DNA of 64,000 nt from JAEUMG01 sp046349315 (GTDB taxonomy: Bacteria; Pseudomonadota; Alphaproteobacteria; Rhizobiales; Aestuariivirgaceae), in assembly GCA_046349315.1 (NCBI GenBank), contig JAXMCQ010000015.1:1-64000 (forward strand). Direction: 5' to 3'. This document shows positions 43,213 to 52,191 of the stretch, in pieces. Made by a program: the position numbers and the translations under genes. Position 1 is the first letter of the stretch. Every line of letters starts with the position of its first letter. The notes under the pieces are model-generated. The model saw only the letters and a program-made list of their open reading frames with translations, did not search any database and had not been told where the DNA came from.

Positions 43213-43689
43213 ATGTCTACCACCGCCAGCATGGCGAGATCAGGGCCAGCAACGACCCCGCTCGCTCTTTATCAACGGGCCGTCGGCCTTGCCGAACGTA
43301 TTCCGTTTTCGCTCATCCAGGTCGCATCGCGCGTCGCTGTGGCCTATGTCTTCTGGAATTCGGCGCAGAGCAAGCTTGCGAGCTGGCCGATCACCATTCA
43401 GCTCTTCGCCATGGAGTATCAAGTGCCGGTATTGCCGCCCGCGCTTGCCGCGACACTCGCGGCGACGACGGAGCTCACCGGCGCGATCCTGCTCTTCCTT
43501 GGCCTCTTCACGCGCCTCGGTGCCTTGGCGCTGCTCGGTCTCGTCACCGTCATCCAGGTTTTCGTCTATCCGAGCCATTGGGGTGAGCATCTGCTGTGGG
43601 CGAGCCTGCTTCTTTTGCTCCTTGCCAAGGGCCCCGGCGTCATTTCGCTCGATTATCTCGCCAAGCGCTTTTTTGCCCGGAACATGTAA
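43213..43689 (+). CDS. DoxX-family membrane protein
   Basis: A 158-residue protein with four transmembrane segments and the DoxX pattern RVAVAYVFWNSAQSKLASW and ATTELTGAILLFLGLFTRLGALALL. DoxX proteins commonly close bufferin operons; their role there is unsettled. The ATG at 43213 has GAAAGAGGA upstream; an in-frame ATG at 43195 overlaps the bufC stop. Confidence 0.9.
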   Translation: MSTTASMARSGPATTPLALYQRAVGLAERIPFSLIQVASRVAVAYVFWNSAQSKLASWPITIQLFAMEYQVPVLPPALAATLAATTELTGAILLFLGLFTRLGALALLGLVTVIQVFVYPSHWGEHLLWASLLLLLLAKGPGVISLDYLAKRFFARNM

Positions 43690-43691
43690 TC

Positions 43692-44993
43692 ATGCACGGC
43701 ATGGCGCCCACCGAATCTGCCAAATCCGGCACATTGCCCGCGACGGTAGAACGACCGCGCGTCGTCATCCTTGGTGCCGGATTCGGCGGGCTTAATGCCG
43801 CCCAGGCGCTCCAATCGGCGCCGGTCGATGTGACGGTGATCGACCGGCGAAACTACCATCTCTTCCAACCCTTGCTCTACCAGGTCGCAACTGCGGGACT
43901 ATCCCCGGCGCAGATTGCAACGCCCATCCGGCGCATCCTCGCCAGGCAGAAGAATGCCACGGTGCTCATGGATCGGGTGCTCGATGTCGATCTGGAGCGT
44001 CGTCTCGTCATCACCCGCAATCGCGAGATTCCTTACGACTATCTGATCGTCGCGACCGGCGCGCGACACGCCTATTTCGGTCATGACGAATGGGAGGCCT
44101 TTGCCCCCGGTCTCAAGAAGATCGACGATGCGACGGCTTTGAGAACGCGGATACTCGCGGCGTTCGAGCGCGCTGAAGTAACAGAGGACGAGGCGGAACG
44201 CCGCCGGCTCCTCACCTTCGTCGTCATTGGCGCCGGACCGACCGGCGTCGAAATGGCGGGTGCCATTGCCGAGCTCGCCAAGATGGGCATCGCGCGCGAC
44301 TTCCGCAACATCGATCCGCGCCACGCCGAGATCCTGCTGGTCGAAGCCGGCCCGCGCGTATTGTCGAGCTTTCCCGACTCACTCTCGAAAGCTGCTCAGC
44401 GCCAGCTCGAAGAACTCGGAGTCAAAGTCATCCTTGGCGAGGCCGTGACGGAATGCGACAAGGAGGGCATCACGCTCAAAGACGGCCGGCGGATCGACTC
44501 GGCCACCCTTATCTGGGCTGCGGGTGTTGAGGCCTCGCCGGCCGCGAAATGGCTCAAGACACCTTCCGATCGCGCCGGGCGCGTTATAATCCCGCCGGAT
44601 TTGCGCTTGCCCGGCTACCCCAATGTTTTTGTCATCGGCGACACGGCGATGGTGAAGGACGCAGCCGGCATCGTAGTACCGGGCGTCGCGCCGGCGGCGA
44701 AGCAGATGGGCCGTTTCGCGGCTCATGAGATCATCGCGTCGCTCAAGAGCAAGGCAGCCAAGAGCTTCACCTATCGCGACTACGGCAATCTCGCCACAAT
44801 CGGGCGGAAGGCAGCGGTCGCTGATTTTGGCCGCTTCCGTTTTTCCGGCTTGATCGCCTGGCTCTTATGGAGCTTTGCACATGTCTGGTTCCTGATCGGC
44901 TTCCGGAACCGCTTCACCGTGTTTTTCGATTGGATCTGGGCCTATGTCACTTATCAGCGCGGCGCCCGCCTCATCACTGGCGGCGAAAACTGA
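43692..44993 (+). CDS. ndh: Type II NADH:quinone dehydrogenase
   Basis: A 433-residue flavoprotein: FAD loop VVILGAGFGGLNAA (about 24-37), NADH loop FVVIGAGPTGVEMAGAIAEL, and the quinone-side FVIGDTAMVKD and GVAPAAKQMG motifs. A C-terminal amphipathic region (LIAWLLWSFAHVWFLIGFRNRF) anchors it to the membrane; this long hydrophobic end is typical of alphaproteobacterial NDH-2. It starts two bases after the DoxX stop, so it is very likely in the bufferin operon. Linking a metal-stress operon with a respiratory bypass is notable. Confidence 0.93.
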   Translation: MHGMAPTESAKSGTLPATVERPRVVILGAGFGGLNAAQALQSAPVDVTVIDRRNYHLFQPLLYQVATAGLSPAQIATPIRRILARQKNATVLMDRVLDVDLERRLVITRNREIPYDYLIVATGARHAYFGHDEWEAFAPGLKKIDDATALRTRILAAFERAEVTEDEAERRRLLTFVVIGAGPTGVEMAGAIAELAKMGIARDFRNIDPRHAEILLVEAGPRVLSSFPDSLSKAAQRQLEELGVKVILGEAVTECDKEGITLKDGRRIDSATLIWAAGVEASPAAKWLKTPSDRAGRVIIPPDLRLPGYPNVFVIGDTAMVKDAAGIVVPGVAPAAKQMGRFAAHEIIASLKSKAAKSFTYRDYGNLATIGRKAAVADFGRFRFSGLIAWLLWSFAHVWFLIGFRNRFTVFFDWIWAYVTYQRGARLITGGEN

Positions 44994-46863
44994 CGACCGC
45001 TCGCGCTTCAGGCTAAGACTCGGCCTGGCGCTGACCGCCTTGATGCTGGTCGCGGTTCTCGCGACAGCGTTGATCGTCCATGTCTCCTGGATGTGGACGG
45101 CGAACCGCAATGTCGAAACCGTGGTCTCCTCGCTCAATTCACAAACCGCGCAAGCCGTGCGGCAGGAACTCGAGACGACGTTCAAAGCCTCGGAAGGCGC
45201 GGTCGAGATCGTGCGCTCGATCCTGTTCCAGGGCGCGATCAGCACCGAAGACGAAGCCAAGCGCGAATTCGTATTTCTTTCCGTGCTTCGCTCGCTGCCT
45301 TCGGTTTCGTGGGTCGGATTCGGCTTCCCGGATGGGCGCTTCTTCGGCGCGCACGCGCTCGACAATGGCAAGATCGAAATGGTCGAAATCGGCGAGGCGT
45401 TGCCGGCAGGCGGGCGCGTCTTGCGCCGCGACCGCTATCAACCGATCCCCGGAGACATTTTCTTCGAAGAGCGGACCAAGGGCGAGACCGCTTACATCTC
45501 ACTTGGCAGCAAATGGTATCGCGCCGCCATGGATGACCAGAAGCCGGTCTGGTCGATGGTCGATATCCTGCCCAGCGGCTTTGAGCCCGCCGCCGTCGTC
45601 TCGACGCAGCTCAAGCTGCATGGCCGCTTTCAGGGCGTCATCATGGTGTCGCTCAACCTGAAGCGGCTCTCGGCATTCTTGGCGGCCCTCGATATCGCGC
45701 ATAATGGCGCGGCCGTCATCGTCAGCAATAGCGGCACGGTGATCGCTTCGTCCTTGCCGATGATGAAATCGGCAGCGCTGAGCGATGCGCAAGGCGATCC
45801 TATGATCAGCGCTTTGCGGGCAACCTTCGACGGAAAATTGAGCAAGCAAGGCACGGTTGAGACCGCGAATGGCCAAGTCTTCTATGCGACCAGCACGCCG
45901 CTCGACTTCAATGGCTGGAAATTGCTGACCGCGGTGCCGCGTGCGACCTTCACGGCGGAAATCGATCGCAACACGCGCTGGCTCCTCGGCGTCGTCGCGG
46001 GGCTTGCGCTTTTTGCGGCAACCGCGGCCGCACTCTTTGCCAATCTCTCCTTCGCGCGCCCGATCCAGAAGATCGCCGCTGAACTGCGCCATATCGAGAG
46101 CTTCTCATTGGGCGAGTTGCGGCACATTCCGTCTTACCTCACCGAACTCGACAATCTCTCGGCGGCGCTGCGGCGCATGGCCGGAAGCCTCAAGGCCTTC
46201 GGCCTTTATGTGCCTTCCGATATCGTCCGTACGCTGATTCAACAGGGTGTCGATCCCAAGCCCGGCGGCGAATTGCGGCAAATCACGGTCATCTTCGCCG
46301 ACCTGCCTGGCTTCACCCAGCTCACGGAAGAATATGGCGCTGAGGTTGCGCCGTTCCTCACCGAGTTTCTGACACTTGCCACCAAGGCAATCCACGAGGA
46401 AGGTGGAACCGTCGACAAATTCATCGGCGATTGCATCATGGGCTTGTGGAATGCGCCGGCACTGGTTCCCGATCATGCGCTGCGTGCCTGCCGTGCAGCC
46501 GAAGAAATCCGCAAGGCCATGCATAAGCTCGACCGGCCCGATGGCCGGCGCGACGGACAGAAGGTGAGGATCGGTATCAATACCGGCGTCGCATTGGTCG
46601 GCAATATCGGTTCCTCCGAGCGCTTGAGCTATACGGCGATCGGCGATGTGGTGAATGTCGCGAGCAGGCTTGAGGCGCTCGGCAAGGAACTCGGCAGCGA
46701 GATTACGGTGAGCGAGGCAACGCGCGCTGCGGCGGGGCCGTCGGTGAAATTCCGGGCGCTTGGCGAAACGAGCGTGAAAGGCCGTGCCGCCGAAGTTGAG
46801 GTTTACGAGCTTGTCGGCCTAAAGGCCGATGTCAAGGATGTTGCCTACAAGGTTTCCGCCTAA
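44944..46863 (+). CDS. Membrane adenylate/guanylate cyclase with Cache-type sensor
   Basis: A 639-residue class III cyclase: transmembrane helix at about 28-50, extracytoplasmic dCache-like sensor, second helix (about 340-362), a HAMP-like linker and a catalytic domain. Metal-binding aspartates are D453 (FADLPGFT) and D496 (KFIGDCIM); the transition-state region is LSYTAIGDVVNVASRLEAL. It makes cAMP or cGMP in response to an external ligand. Its start overlaps the end of ndh by 50 bases. Confidence 0.9.
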   Translation: MSLISAAPASSLAAKTDDRSRFRLRLGLALTALMLVAVLATALIVHVSWMWTANRNVETVVSSLNSQTAQAVRQELETTFKASEGAVEIVRSILFQGAISTEDEAKREFVFLSVLRSLPSVSWVGFGFPDGRFFGAHALDNGKIEMVEIGEALPAGGRVLRRDRYQPIPGDIFFEERTKGETAYISLGSKWYRAAMDDQKPVWSMVDILPSGFEPAAVVSTQLKLHGRFQGVIMVSLNLKRLSAFLAALDIAHNGAAVIVSNSGTVIASSLPMMKSAALSDAQGDPMISALRATFDGKLSKQGTVETANGQVFYATSTPLDFNGWKLLTAVPRATFTAEIDRNTRWLLGVVAGLALFAATAAALFANLSFARPIQKIAAELRHIESFSLGELRHIPSYLTELDNLSAALRRMAGSLKAFGLYVPSDIVRTLIQQGVDPKPGGELRQITVIFADLPGFTQLTEEYGAEVAPFLTEFLTLATKAIHEEGGTVDKFIGDCIMGLWNAPALVPDHALRACRAAEEIRKAMHKLDRPDGRRDGQKVRIGINTGVALVGNIGSSERLSYTAIGDVVNVASRLEALGKELGSEITVSEATRAAAGPSVKFRALGETSVKGRAAEVEVYELVGLKADVKDVAYKVSA

Positions 46864-46905
46864 GACCCTTGACGGCTCCTTGGTCGGTTGAGGCATGATC
46901 GTACC

Positions 46906-47247
46906 ATGCAGAAATCGCGCGATTGGATTGAAGATGTTTTGGAGCCGCGACCGAGGATCATCGAACCCGGTCCGGTCCCGACGATCGGTGCTTTCCTTTC
47001 GGGCGAGACGAAATGGTTCTGGGCTTATTGCGAGCGCATCGGCTGCGGCCACGCGGCGCCGGTGGCACTCGCACCCTTCGCCATCCGTTGGGGCATGCAA
47101 GCTTCAACCGATCTCATTCGGGCGCGTTTGCGCTGCTCGCGCTGTGGCAAGAAGGGCGGCGTTGCGATCAAACGGCCGAGCTGGAATGCGCGCGGCTTTG
47201 CGATCTGGCCGATGAGGGCCTCAGCTGAGAGCGGTACGAGCTTGTGA
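46906..47247 (+). CDS. Hypothetical protein with Cys-rich zinc-ribbon pattern
   Basis: A 113-residue protein. CERIGCGH and LRCSRCGKKGG form a four-cysteine zinc ribbon like those of short rhizobial hypothetical proteins. The C-terminus (after about residue 95) overlaps the convergent gene at 47025-47471, so it may be extended past its original end. Function unknown. Confidence 0.6.
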   Translation: MQKSRDWIEDVLEPRPRIIEPGPVPTIGAFLSGETKWFWAYCERIGCGHAAPVALAPFAIRWGMQASTDLIRARLRCSRCGKKGGVAIKRPSWNARGFAIWPMRASAESGTSL

Positions 47248-47471
47248 AAGCCGTTCTTTGAGACGATGAGCGCCAGGCGATTGCGCTCGAACCAGCGCAA
47301 CCATTTGTCCCAGGGAAGTTCCTCGATACCGTTCTGCGGTTCGAATCTGATGCAAAGCGTGCCGGGGTTTTCACCCTTGCCGGTTTTCGCAACGCGCGCG
47401 GGCCTGCCATTGCGCGCCTCGACCCAGCTTCGAACATGATCATGGTCGATGATCGGTATTGCGGAACTCAT
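47025..47471 (-). CDS. Conserved hypothetical protein, 3' part overlapping the + strand gene
   Basis: A 148-residue frame. The first 90 residues (IIDHDHVRSWVEARNGRPARV, GTLCIRFEPQNGIEELPWDKWLRWFERNRLALIV) match a small conserved alphaproteobacterial hypothetical protein that usually ends about there. The remaining 55 residues are basic and shadow the zinc-ribbon gene on the other strand. The original stop was probably lost by mutation or the sequence differs; only the N-terminal part is well supported. Confidence 0.6.
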   Translation of the reverse strand: MSSAIPIIDHDHVRSWVEARNGRPARVAKTGKGENPGTLCIRFEPQNGIEELPWDKWLRWFERNRLALIVSKNGFHKLVPLSAEALIGQIAKPRAFQLGRLIATPPFLPQREQRKRARMRSVEACMPQRMAKGASATGAAWPQPMRSQ

Positions 47472-47528
47472 GGCTGCCTCCTGCCCAGAAACCGATCAAT
47501 GCGGGCTCGCCAGATTTGTTCCGCGGTA

Positions 47529-48431
47529 TCACAAGGCGGTGATGATGGCGCTTGTCCATGCGGTCGCTATGATGATGCAGGCCGCGCCCGCCGCTTTGAG
47601 CTGGAGAGCCTTGTTGGCGAGCCAGGGCCGGTTCAGCCACACGAGCAGCGCGCCGATCGCGATGCCTGAGGCAAATCCGAAGACGTGCGCCAGGATGTCG
47701 GTCTGCTCCTCGCTGAAGCCGAGAAAGGCGAGCAGCATGATGCCTGCGGCAAGCGGTGCCCAGTCGCGCAAGTATCGGAAGGCACGACCCGAGCGCCAAT
47801 CCTGTCGCAAGGCCGCCAGCAAGCCGACGGCGCCGAAAATCGCCGTCGATGCGCCGACCGAAGTGTGATCGGGCATCCGTACCAGGGCGTTCAGTAAATT
47901 TCCAATGATGCCCGATGCAAGTACGCTCAAGGCTGTCATGCCCGGGCCGAGTACTTGTGAGAGCAGCAGCAGGAAGAGCGCTCCGAAGGCGAGATTGCTC
48001 AGAATGTGCATGCCATTGGCATGCAGGAAGAGCGCGGTTACGGCACGCCACACTTCGCCGGCATGGATCAAACCGGTTTGAGCCGCGCCAATATCGAGCC
48101 AGGAAATCGAAAACGTGCCGCGCTCGCTCGCACCGAAGAAGAACACCATTGCCAGCCAATAGGCGAGCAGCAATCCCAGGTTCGGCGGGGCGAGCTTTGC
48201 CATCGGATTGCGGGCGGGACGGCGGCGATTTTCCGCTTCATAGGCCGTCAATTCATAGCTTGCCTGGACCGCATCCTTGGTCTCGACGAGAACATTATAG
48301 CTGCGCCCGTCGGTTACGATGGTCGAGCCTATGCCTCTGGCAATGAGGACAAGCGCATAGAGATCCGCCTCTGCGCGCTGCGTGCAGCGGCGAAGCAGAA
48401 TGCGATCGGCGCTGTTGAGCCCTTGCATCAT
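47529..48431 (-). CDS. Rhomboid-family intramembrane serine protease
   Basis: A 300-residue protein: N-terminal cytoplasmic region, then six hydrophobic segments. LFLHANGMHILSNLAFG holds the conserved His/Asn loop, S195 lies in GASTAIFG, and H249 in AHVFGFASG completes the catalytic dyad, so it should be an active protease. The start is at ATG 48431, next to another ATG at 48428, seven bases after the lytic transglycosylase stop. Substrates are unknown. Confidence 0.92.
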   Translation of the reverse strand: MMQGLNSADRILLRRCTQRAEADLYALVLIARGIGSTIVTDGRSYNVLVETKDAVQASYELTAYEAENRRRPARNPMAKLAPPNLGLLLAYWLAMVFFFGASERGTFSISWLDIGAAQTGLIHAGEVWRAVTALFLHANGMHILSNLAFGALFLLLLSQVLGPGMTALSVLASGIIGNLLNALVRMPDHTSVGASTAIFGAVGLLAALRQDWRSGRAFRYLRDWAPLAAGIMLLAFLGFSEEQTDILAHVFGFASGIAIGALLVWLNRPWLANKALQLKAAGAACIIIATAWTSAIITAL

Positions 48432-48438
48432 CGCCCGC

Positions 48439-49335
48439 TCAGTTCCGCTCGACCAGGCAGTCGCCGCCCGCCGCATGAAGCTTGTCGCAGAAGGCTTCGG
48501 CTTCGGCGCGGCTGTCGGCGCCGATCATCACATAAGCGATGCGGCTGGTGCCCATGCCGGGACTGCTCTTCTTGACGACCAGCGGTTCGTGGTCGGCAAA
48601 GATCTTCGGATGGCGCTGGCGAACCTGTGCAAAGGAGCGCATCGCAATATTGGGCGAACGATTGCCCGCAACAACGGCGCCCCAAGGCTTCATCACGCCT
48701 TGCGGCAGGGCAGGGGAGGGATCGCGCTGGCGCATGGCAAGCTTGCGGCAGGATTGATCGAAATCGGGGCTCGCGCCGATCGCCGGCATCGCCGGCGTGG
48801 TGGTGGGATCGATCCAGTCGTCGACCGCGCGCCCGGTAATGAACATCACATAATCCTGGGTCTCGAGCGGCAGCGTGCCGCCGGACCGCCAGGACGAGAC
48901 CGCATTCGGCCCGGCATTGTAAGCGGCGGCCGCCAGTCCGAGATTGCCGAAGCGATCGCGCAGATCCGAGAGAAGCGAGGCGGAGGCTTGCAATGCTTCA
49001 TGCGGCACGAACGGATCGGCGAGGCCGCGGTCGCGCGCCGTGCCCGGCATGAACTGCGCGATGCCTTGCGCGCCCTTGGGGCTCACCGCATTGGGATCGA
49101 AGAGGCTTTCCCGCCAGATAAGACGCGCGAAGAATTCCGGCGGCAAGACGCGGCGATGCGCCTCGCGCGCGATGATGCGGCAGACGTCTTCGGCATAATG
49201 ATCGGCGCGCACGGCCAGCCGCGAGGACCCGCTGTTGCGCCGCTCCCATTGCCAGTCGGGCATGGCGACGGCCGATCCGGCAAGGGCTATCGCCAAGGCC
49301 GAGACCACCAGACATCGCAACAAGACGGGGCGCAT
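48439..49335 (-). CDS. Lytic transglycosylase (SLT family) with C-terminal SPOR-like region
   Basis: A 298-residue exported protein. The signal peptide MRPVLLRCLVVSALAIALAGSAVA, the catalytic glutamate in RLIWRESLFDP, the motifs GAQGIAQFMPGTA and AAYNAGPNAV, and a C-terminal stretch (SRIAYVMIGADSRAEAEAFCDKLHAAGGDCLV) resembling a SPOR peptidoglycan-binding repeat are all visible. An in-frame ATG at 49404 would add 23 residues before the signal and is less likely. Cell-wall remodelling enzyme in the periplasm. Confidence 0.9.
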   Translation of the reverse strand: MRPVLLRCLVVSALAIALAGSAVAMPDWQWERRNSGSSRLAVRADHYAEDVCRIIAREAHRRVLPPEFFARLIWRESLFDPNAVSPKGAQGIAQFMPGTARDRGLADPFVPHEALQASASLLSDLRDRFGNLGLAAAAYNAGPNAVSSWRSGGTLPLETQDYVMFITGRAVDDWIDPTTTPAMPAIGASPDFDQSCRKLAMRQRDPSPALPQGVMKPWGAVVAGNRSPNIAMRSFAQVRQRHPKIFADHEPLVVKKSSPGMGTSRIAYVMIGADSRAEAEAFCDKLHAAGGDCLVERN

Positions 49336-49415
49336 GAAATCAGAAAACCATGTCTTTGGGGCAAAGGCGAGGCCCTCGCCGCTTCCGGCACGAGTCTTGC
49401 TCATGGGGCGCCATC

Positions 49416-49787
49416 ATGCGCGATTTCCTGAACAAGCACTTGTGGATCATTCTGGCGGGGACGGGCTGCGTGCTCATTGCCATTCTGTCTCTGGTTCCCG
49501 GCTATCTCAGGCCGCATACCGGGGCGCCGGGAAGCTTCGAACATTTCGCAGCTTATTTAATGGTCGCCGGCGCATTTGCCATGGGCCTGCGCTCGGAGCG
49601 GTCGATCCTTGTCGTGGTGGCCCTGCTGATGCTTGCCGCGGGACTGTTTGAAATCGCCCAAATCGACATTCCCGGCCGCAATCCGGGCCTCACCGGTTTC
49701 GTGTCGAGTTCACTCGGCGCCTGGGCTGGAATGTTGCTTGCCTCGGTTTACCACATGCTGGCAGGGCGCAGGCCGGCGCGGCGCTGA
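49416..49787 (+). CDS. VanZ-like membrane protein
   Basis: A 123-residue protein with four hydrophobic segments (WIILAGTGCVLIAILSLVPG; HFAAYLMVAGAFAMGL; ILVVVALLMLAAGLFEIAQ; LGAWAGMLLASVYHML). The LSLVPG and EHFAAYLMVAG order fits VanZ-like proteins. It is divergent from the lytic transglycosylase. Function unknown. Confidence 0.8.
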   Translation: MRDFLNKHLWIILAGTGCVLIAILSLVPGYLRPHTGAPGSFEHFAAYLMVAGAFAMGLRSERSILVVVALLMLAAGLFEIAQIDIPGRNPGLTGFVSSSLGAWAGMLLASVYHMLAGRRPARR

Positions 49788-49868
49788 CCTCGCCTCGATC
49801 ATGCGGCAGGGAACCAGTCTCCCACGGTGCGAGTTTCCATCTCAGTTCGAAACACTGGAGATTGGACA

Positions 49869-50165
49869 ATGGCGACCTTCACGGATCCCCGCACCGGCGA
49901 ACCCATTCCCGACACTCTGGCACGCGAGCCGATCAAGCCGCCGCCGGGCGAGATGATGGAAGGCTTGCCGCCGCCGCCCGCCTATCGTGCCGGGCCTTCC
50001 ATGACATCGATCCTGGTCGGTGTTCTGGCTCTGGTGGCCATTGTCTTCGTTTTCATGACCCTGGATCGCGGACCCGCCCCGCCGCCGCCGCAGCAGTCGA
50101 GCCAGAATAGTGAGCCGGCGCTCATCCCTCCGGCACCGCCGACGCCACCGACGACCGTCCAGTAG
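49869..50165 (+). CDS. Small membrane protein with proline-rich ends
   Basis: A 98-residue protein with a cytoplasmic stretch (ATFTDPRTGEPIPDTLAREP), one transmembrane helix (MTSILVGVLALVAIVFVFMTL) and a short Pro/Gln-rich periplasmic tail. No family recognised. GGAGA lies upstream of the ATG, and a terminator follows its stop. Confidence 0.7.
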   Translation: MATFTDPRTGEPIPDTLAREPIKPPPGEMMEGLPPPPAYRAGPSMTSILVGVLALVAIVFVFMTLDRGPAPPPPQQSSQNSEPALIPPAPPTPPTTVQ

Positions 50166-50183
50166 CGTCTCAAAAAATCAGAA

Positions 50184-50214
50184 GGCCGCGCCGGACGACA
50201 AGTCAGGCGCGGCC
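50184..50214 (+). terminator. Rho-independent-like terminator
   Basis: GGCCGCGCC at 50184-50192 and GGCGCGGCC at 50206-50214, followed by CTTTCCCC and preceded by AAAAAA, so it could work on either strand. It separates the small membrane gene from the RiPP cluster. Confidence 0.7.
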
Positions 50215-50402
50215 CTTTCCCCACAAGATACGCATGCAGGTCAGACCATCCCGCCCAATACCTTGGCGATGGCCGCCGGCCTACCTTGAGGCCGGCAGGC
50301 CTAGCCAAAGGACTCAATGAGGCGATTCCGGGGCGGTCGGGCGTCGTCGCCTTGCGGCAAGTTTGATCCCAAGCTATACGTTGGGTCACTTTCGGGCATG
50401 TT

Positions 50403-51329
50403 GTGGGGCGGTTCATGCCGGGGATGGGTTCGTACGCGGCGTTGATTGCGGATCGTAGCGGGAAGTTGCCGGAAGAATACCCGGCAACCGCACGGGCTAT
50501 CGCGCTCTTGAAGAGAGAGTCGCAAATTCGCGAAGGCGTACCGCCCTCCACTTTATCCGATGCCATCGAACGTACGGCCACCTATGAGATTTCGTCTGAA
50601 GCTTTCTTGCTGCGGGTGCCAAACGGACTCGTCCTGCACTACCGGCGCGGCGAAGGTGTTACGGCATCACGTCCCGCAAGCGTCGCGCAGAGCGAGATTG
50701 CGCTTTTCCTCAACGGTTCGGTCTATGGCGCGATCGCCTGGATCAACGGCTTCATCCCACTCCACGCATCGGCCGTCGTTCATAAGGGAAAGGTCCATGC
50801 CTTCGCGGGTCCATCTGGCTATGGCAAGTCAACACTTGCCGCGGCGCTCGGACAACGCGGCATGGCACTCTTCGCCGATGACGTGCTCGTCCTCGATCTG
50901 AGCGACCCACGCGACATCAAGTGCCTTCCGGGCCATAAGCAGCTTAAATTGTGGGACGACGCTCTCCAGTTGACCGGCGCTCAGCCCGGTCCTCAGGTGC
51001 GCGAAAAGCTGGCGAAGTTCTATGCGAAGCCGACCGGCGGCGTTGAAAGCAAGGCTTTGCCGCTCGAGCATCTGACCTTTCTGCGCCTCGAGGCGCGAAA
51101 CCTGCAACGGCCCGTTGCGCTGAAAGGTGCCGAGCGGCTCAACGCGCTCCACGCGGCGTTCTATCGCCGAAAATTCTGCGCTGCGATCATGGAGCATCGC
51201 ACGATCTTCATGGCCCTGGCGCGGATCGGTGCCGCGATCCCGATGAGTGTGTTCGACCGACCGCTCGATAAGACTTTGTTCGACACCGGTGTCGGTATGA
51301 TCGTTGAGGCAATCAACGGCAATGCCTAA
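50403..51329 (+). CDS. HPr-kinase-like RiPP tailoring kinase
   Basis: A 308-residue HprK-type kinase. PLHASAVVHKGKVHAFAGPSGYGKSTLAAALG includes Walker A at 136-144, and ALFADDVLVLD provides the catalytic aspartates (159-160). Relatives in lasso-peptide clusters phosphorylate the C-terminal Ser of the precursor; the precursor here ends in Ser. The start is uncertain: GTG at 50403, or ATG at 50415 or 50424. First gene of the RiPP cluster; its 3' end overlaps the sulfotransferase start by eight bases. Confidence 0.87.
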   Translation: MGRFMPGMGSYAALIADRSGKLPEEYPATARAIALLKRESQIREGVPPSTLSDAIERTATYEISSEAFLLRVPNGLVLHYRRGEGVTASRPASVAQSEIALFLNGSVYGAIAWINGFIPLHASAVVHKGKVHAFAGPSGYGKSTLAAALGQRGMALFADDVLVLDLSDPRDIKCLPGHKQLKLWDDALQLTGAQPGPQVREKLAKFYAKPTGGVESKALPLEHLTFLRLEARNLQRPVALKGAERLNALHAAFYRRKFCAAIMEHRTIFMALARIGAAIPMSVFDRPLDKTLFDTGVGMIVEAINGNA

Positions 51330-52191
51330 ACCGCGCGGAAAGATCGACTGGCTCGCCTCCTATCCCAAGTCGGGAAATACCTGGATGCGGCTATTGCTCG
51401 CCAATTATTTCGGCGAAGGCGACGAACCGCATGACTTCAACAAACCCGGCATCACCAACGGCATCGCTTCACTGCGCTGGCGGTTCGATGAGTTTCTCGG
51501 ATTGTCGAGTTCCGATCTGATCGCAGACGAGGTTCTGTCCGTACAATCTCACGTTTACGAGATGCTCGTCGGCCAGGATCCACAGCATCACTGGATGAAA
51601 GTGCACGACGCACAGAAGCGACTTTCCGACGGGCGTTGGCTGTTTCCGCCGGCAGTATCAGGTGCCGCGATCTATCTGATCCGCAACCCGCTCGACGTAG
51701 TTGTATCGCTGGCCTTTCACGATGGCCATGAGGATATGCAGCGCGCCGTCGCCAAACTCTGCGACAGAGATGGCTCGCTGGGGAGTGGAAAGTCGCCGCA
51801 TCTTCGCCAGCATCTCGGAAGCTGGAGCGAGCATGTCGAAAGCTGGATCGATCAATCGGAGATTCCGGTTCTGATCGTTCGCTATGAGGACATGCTTGCC
51901 GACGCGGGACGCGAGCTTTCACGAGTCGTGAAATTTGCGCGACCCGAACTTGCGGTCGACGAAGTACAGACTGCCAAGGCAGTCGCGCATACGCGGTTTG
52001 AGAAACTCAAGACTGCCGAAGATGCGAAGCCCTTCCGTGAGACACCATCGCGCGCCAAGCGGTTCTTTCGCGAAGGCAAGGCCGGTGACTGGCGCAAGCA
52101 TCTATCCGCCTCGCAAGTGCGCAAAGTCATTGATTGTCACGCGCGCGTGATGGCGCGATTTGGTTATGAGAGCCTAGAGGCAGTCGCATGA
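51322..52191 (+). CDS. PAPS-dependent sulfotransferase
   Basis: A 289-residue sulfotransferase: the 5'-phosphosulfate loop YPKSGNTW at 14-21 and the 3'-phosphate motif IRNPLDVVVSLAFHD. It would move sulfate from PAPS to a hydroxyl group. Sulfotransferases are occasional members of proteobacterial lasso clusters. The gene overlaps its neighbours at both ends (eight bases with the kinase, ATGA with the PqqD gene), so it belongs to the cluster. The precursor has Thr and Ser residues that could accept sulfate. Confidence 0.9.
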   Translation: MPKPRGKIDWLASYPKSGNTWMRLLLANYFGEGDEPHDFNKPGITNGIASLRWRFDEFLGLSSSDLIADEVLSVQSHVYEMLVGQDPQHHWMKVHDAQKRLSDGRWLFPPAVSGAAIYLIRNPLDVVVSLAFHDGHEDMQRAVAKLCDRDGSLGSGKSPHLRQHLGSWSEHVESWIDQSEIPVLIVRYEDMLADAGRELSRVVKFARPELAVDEVQTAKAVAHTRFEKLKTAEDAKPFRETPSRAKRFFREGKAGDWRKHLSASQVRKVIDCHARVMARFGYESLEAVA

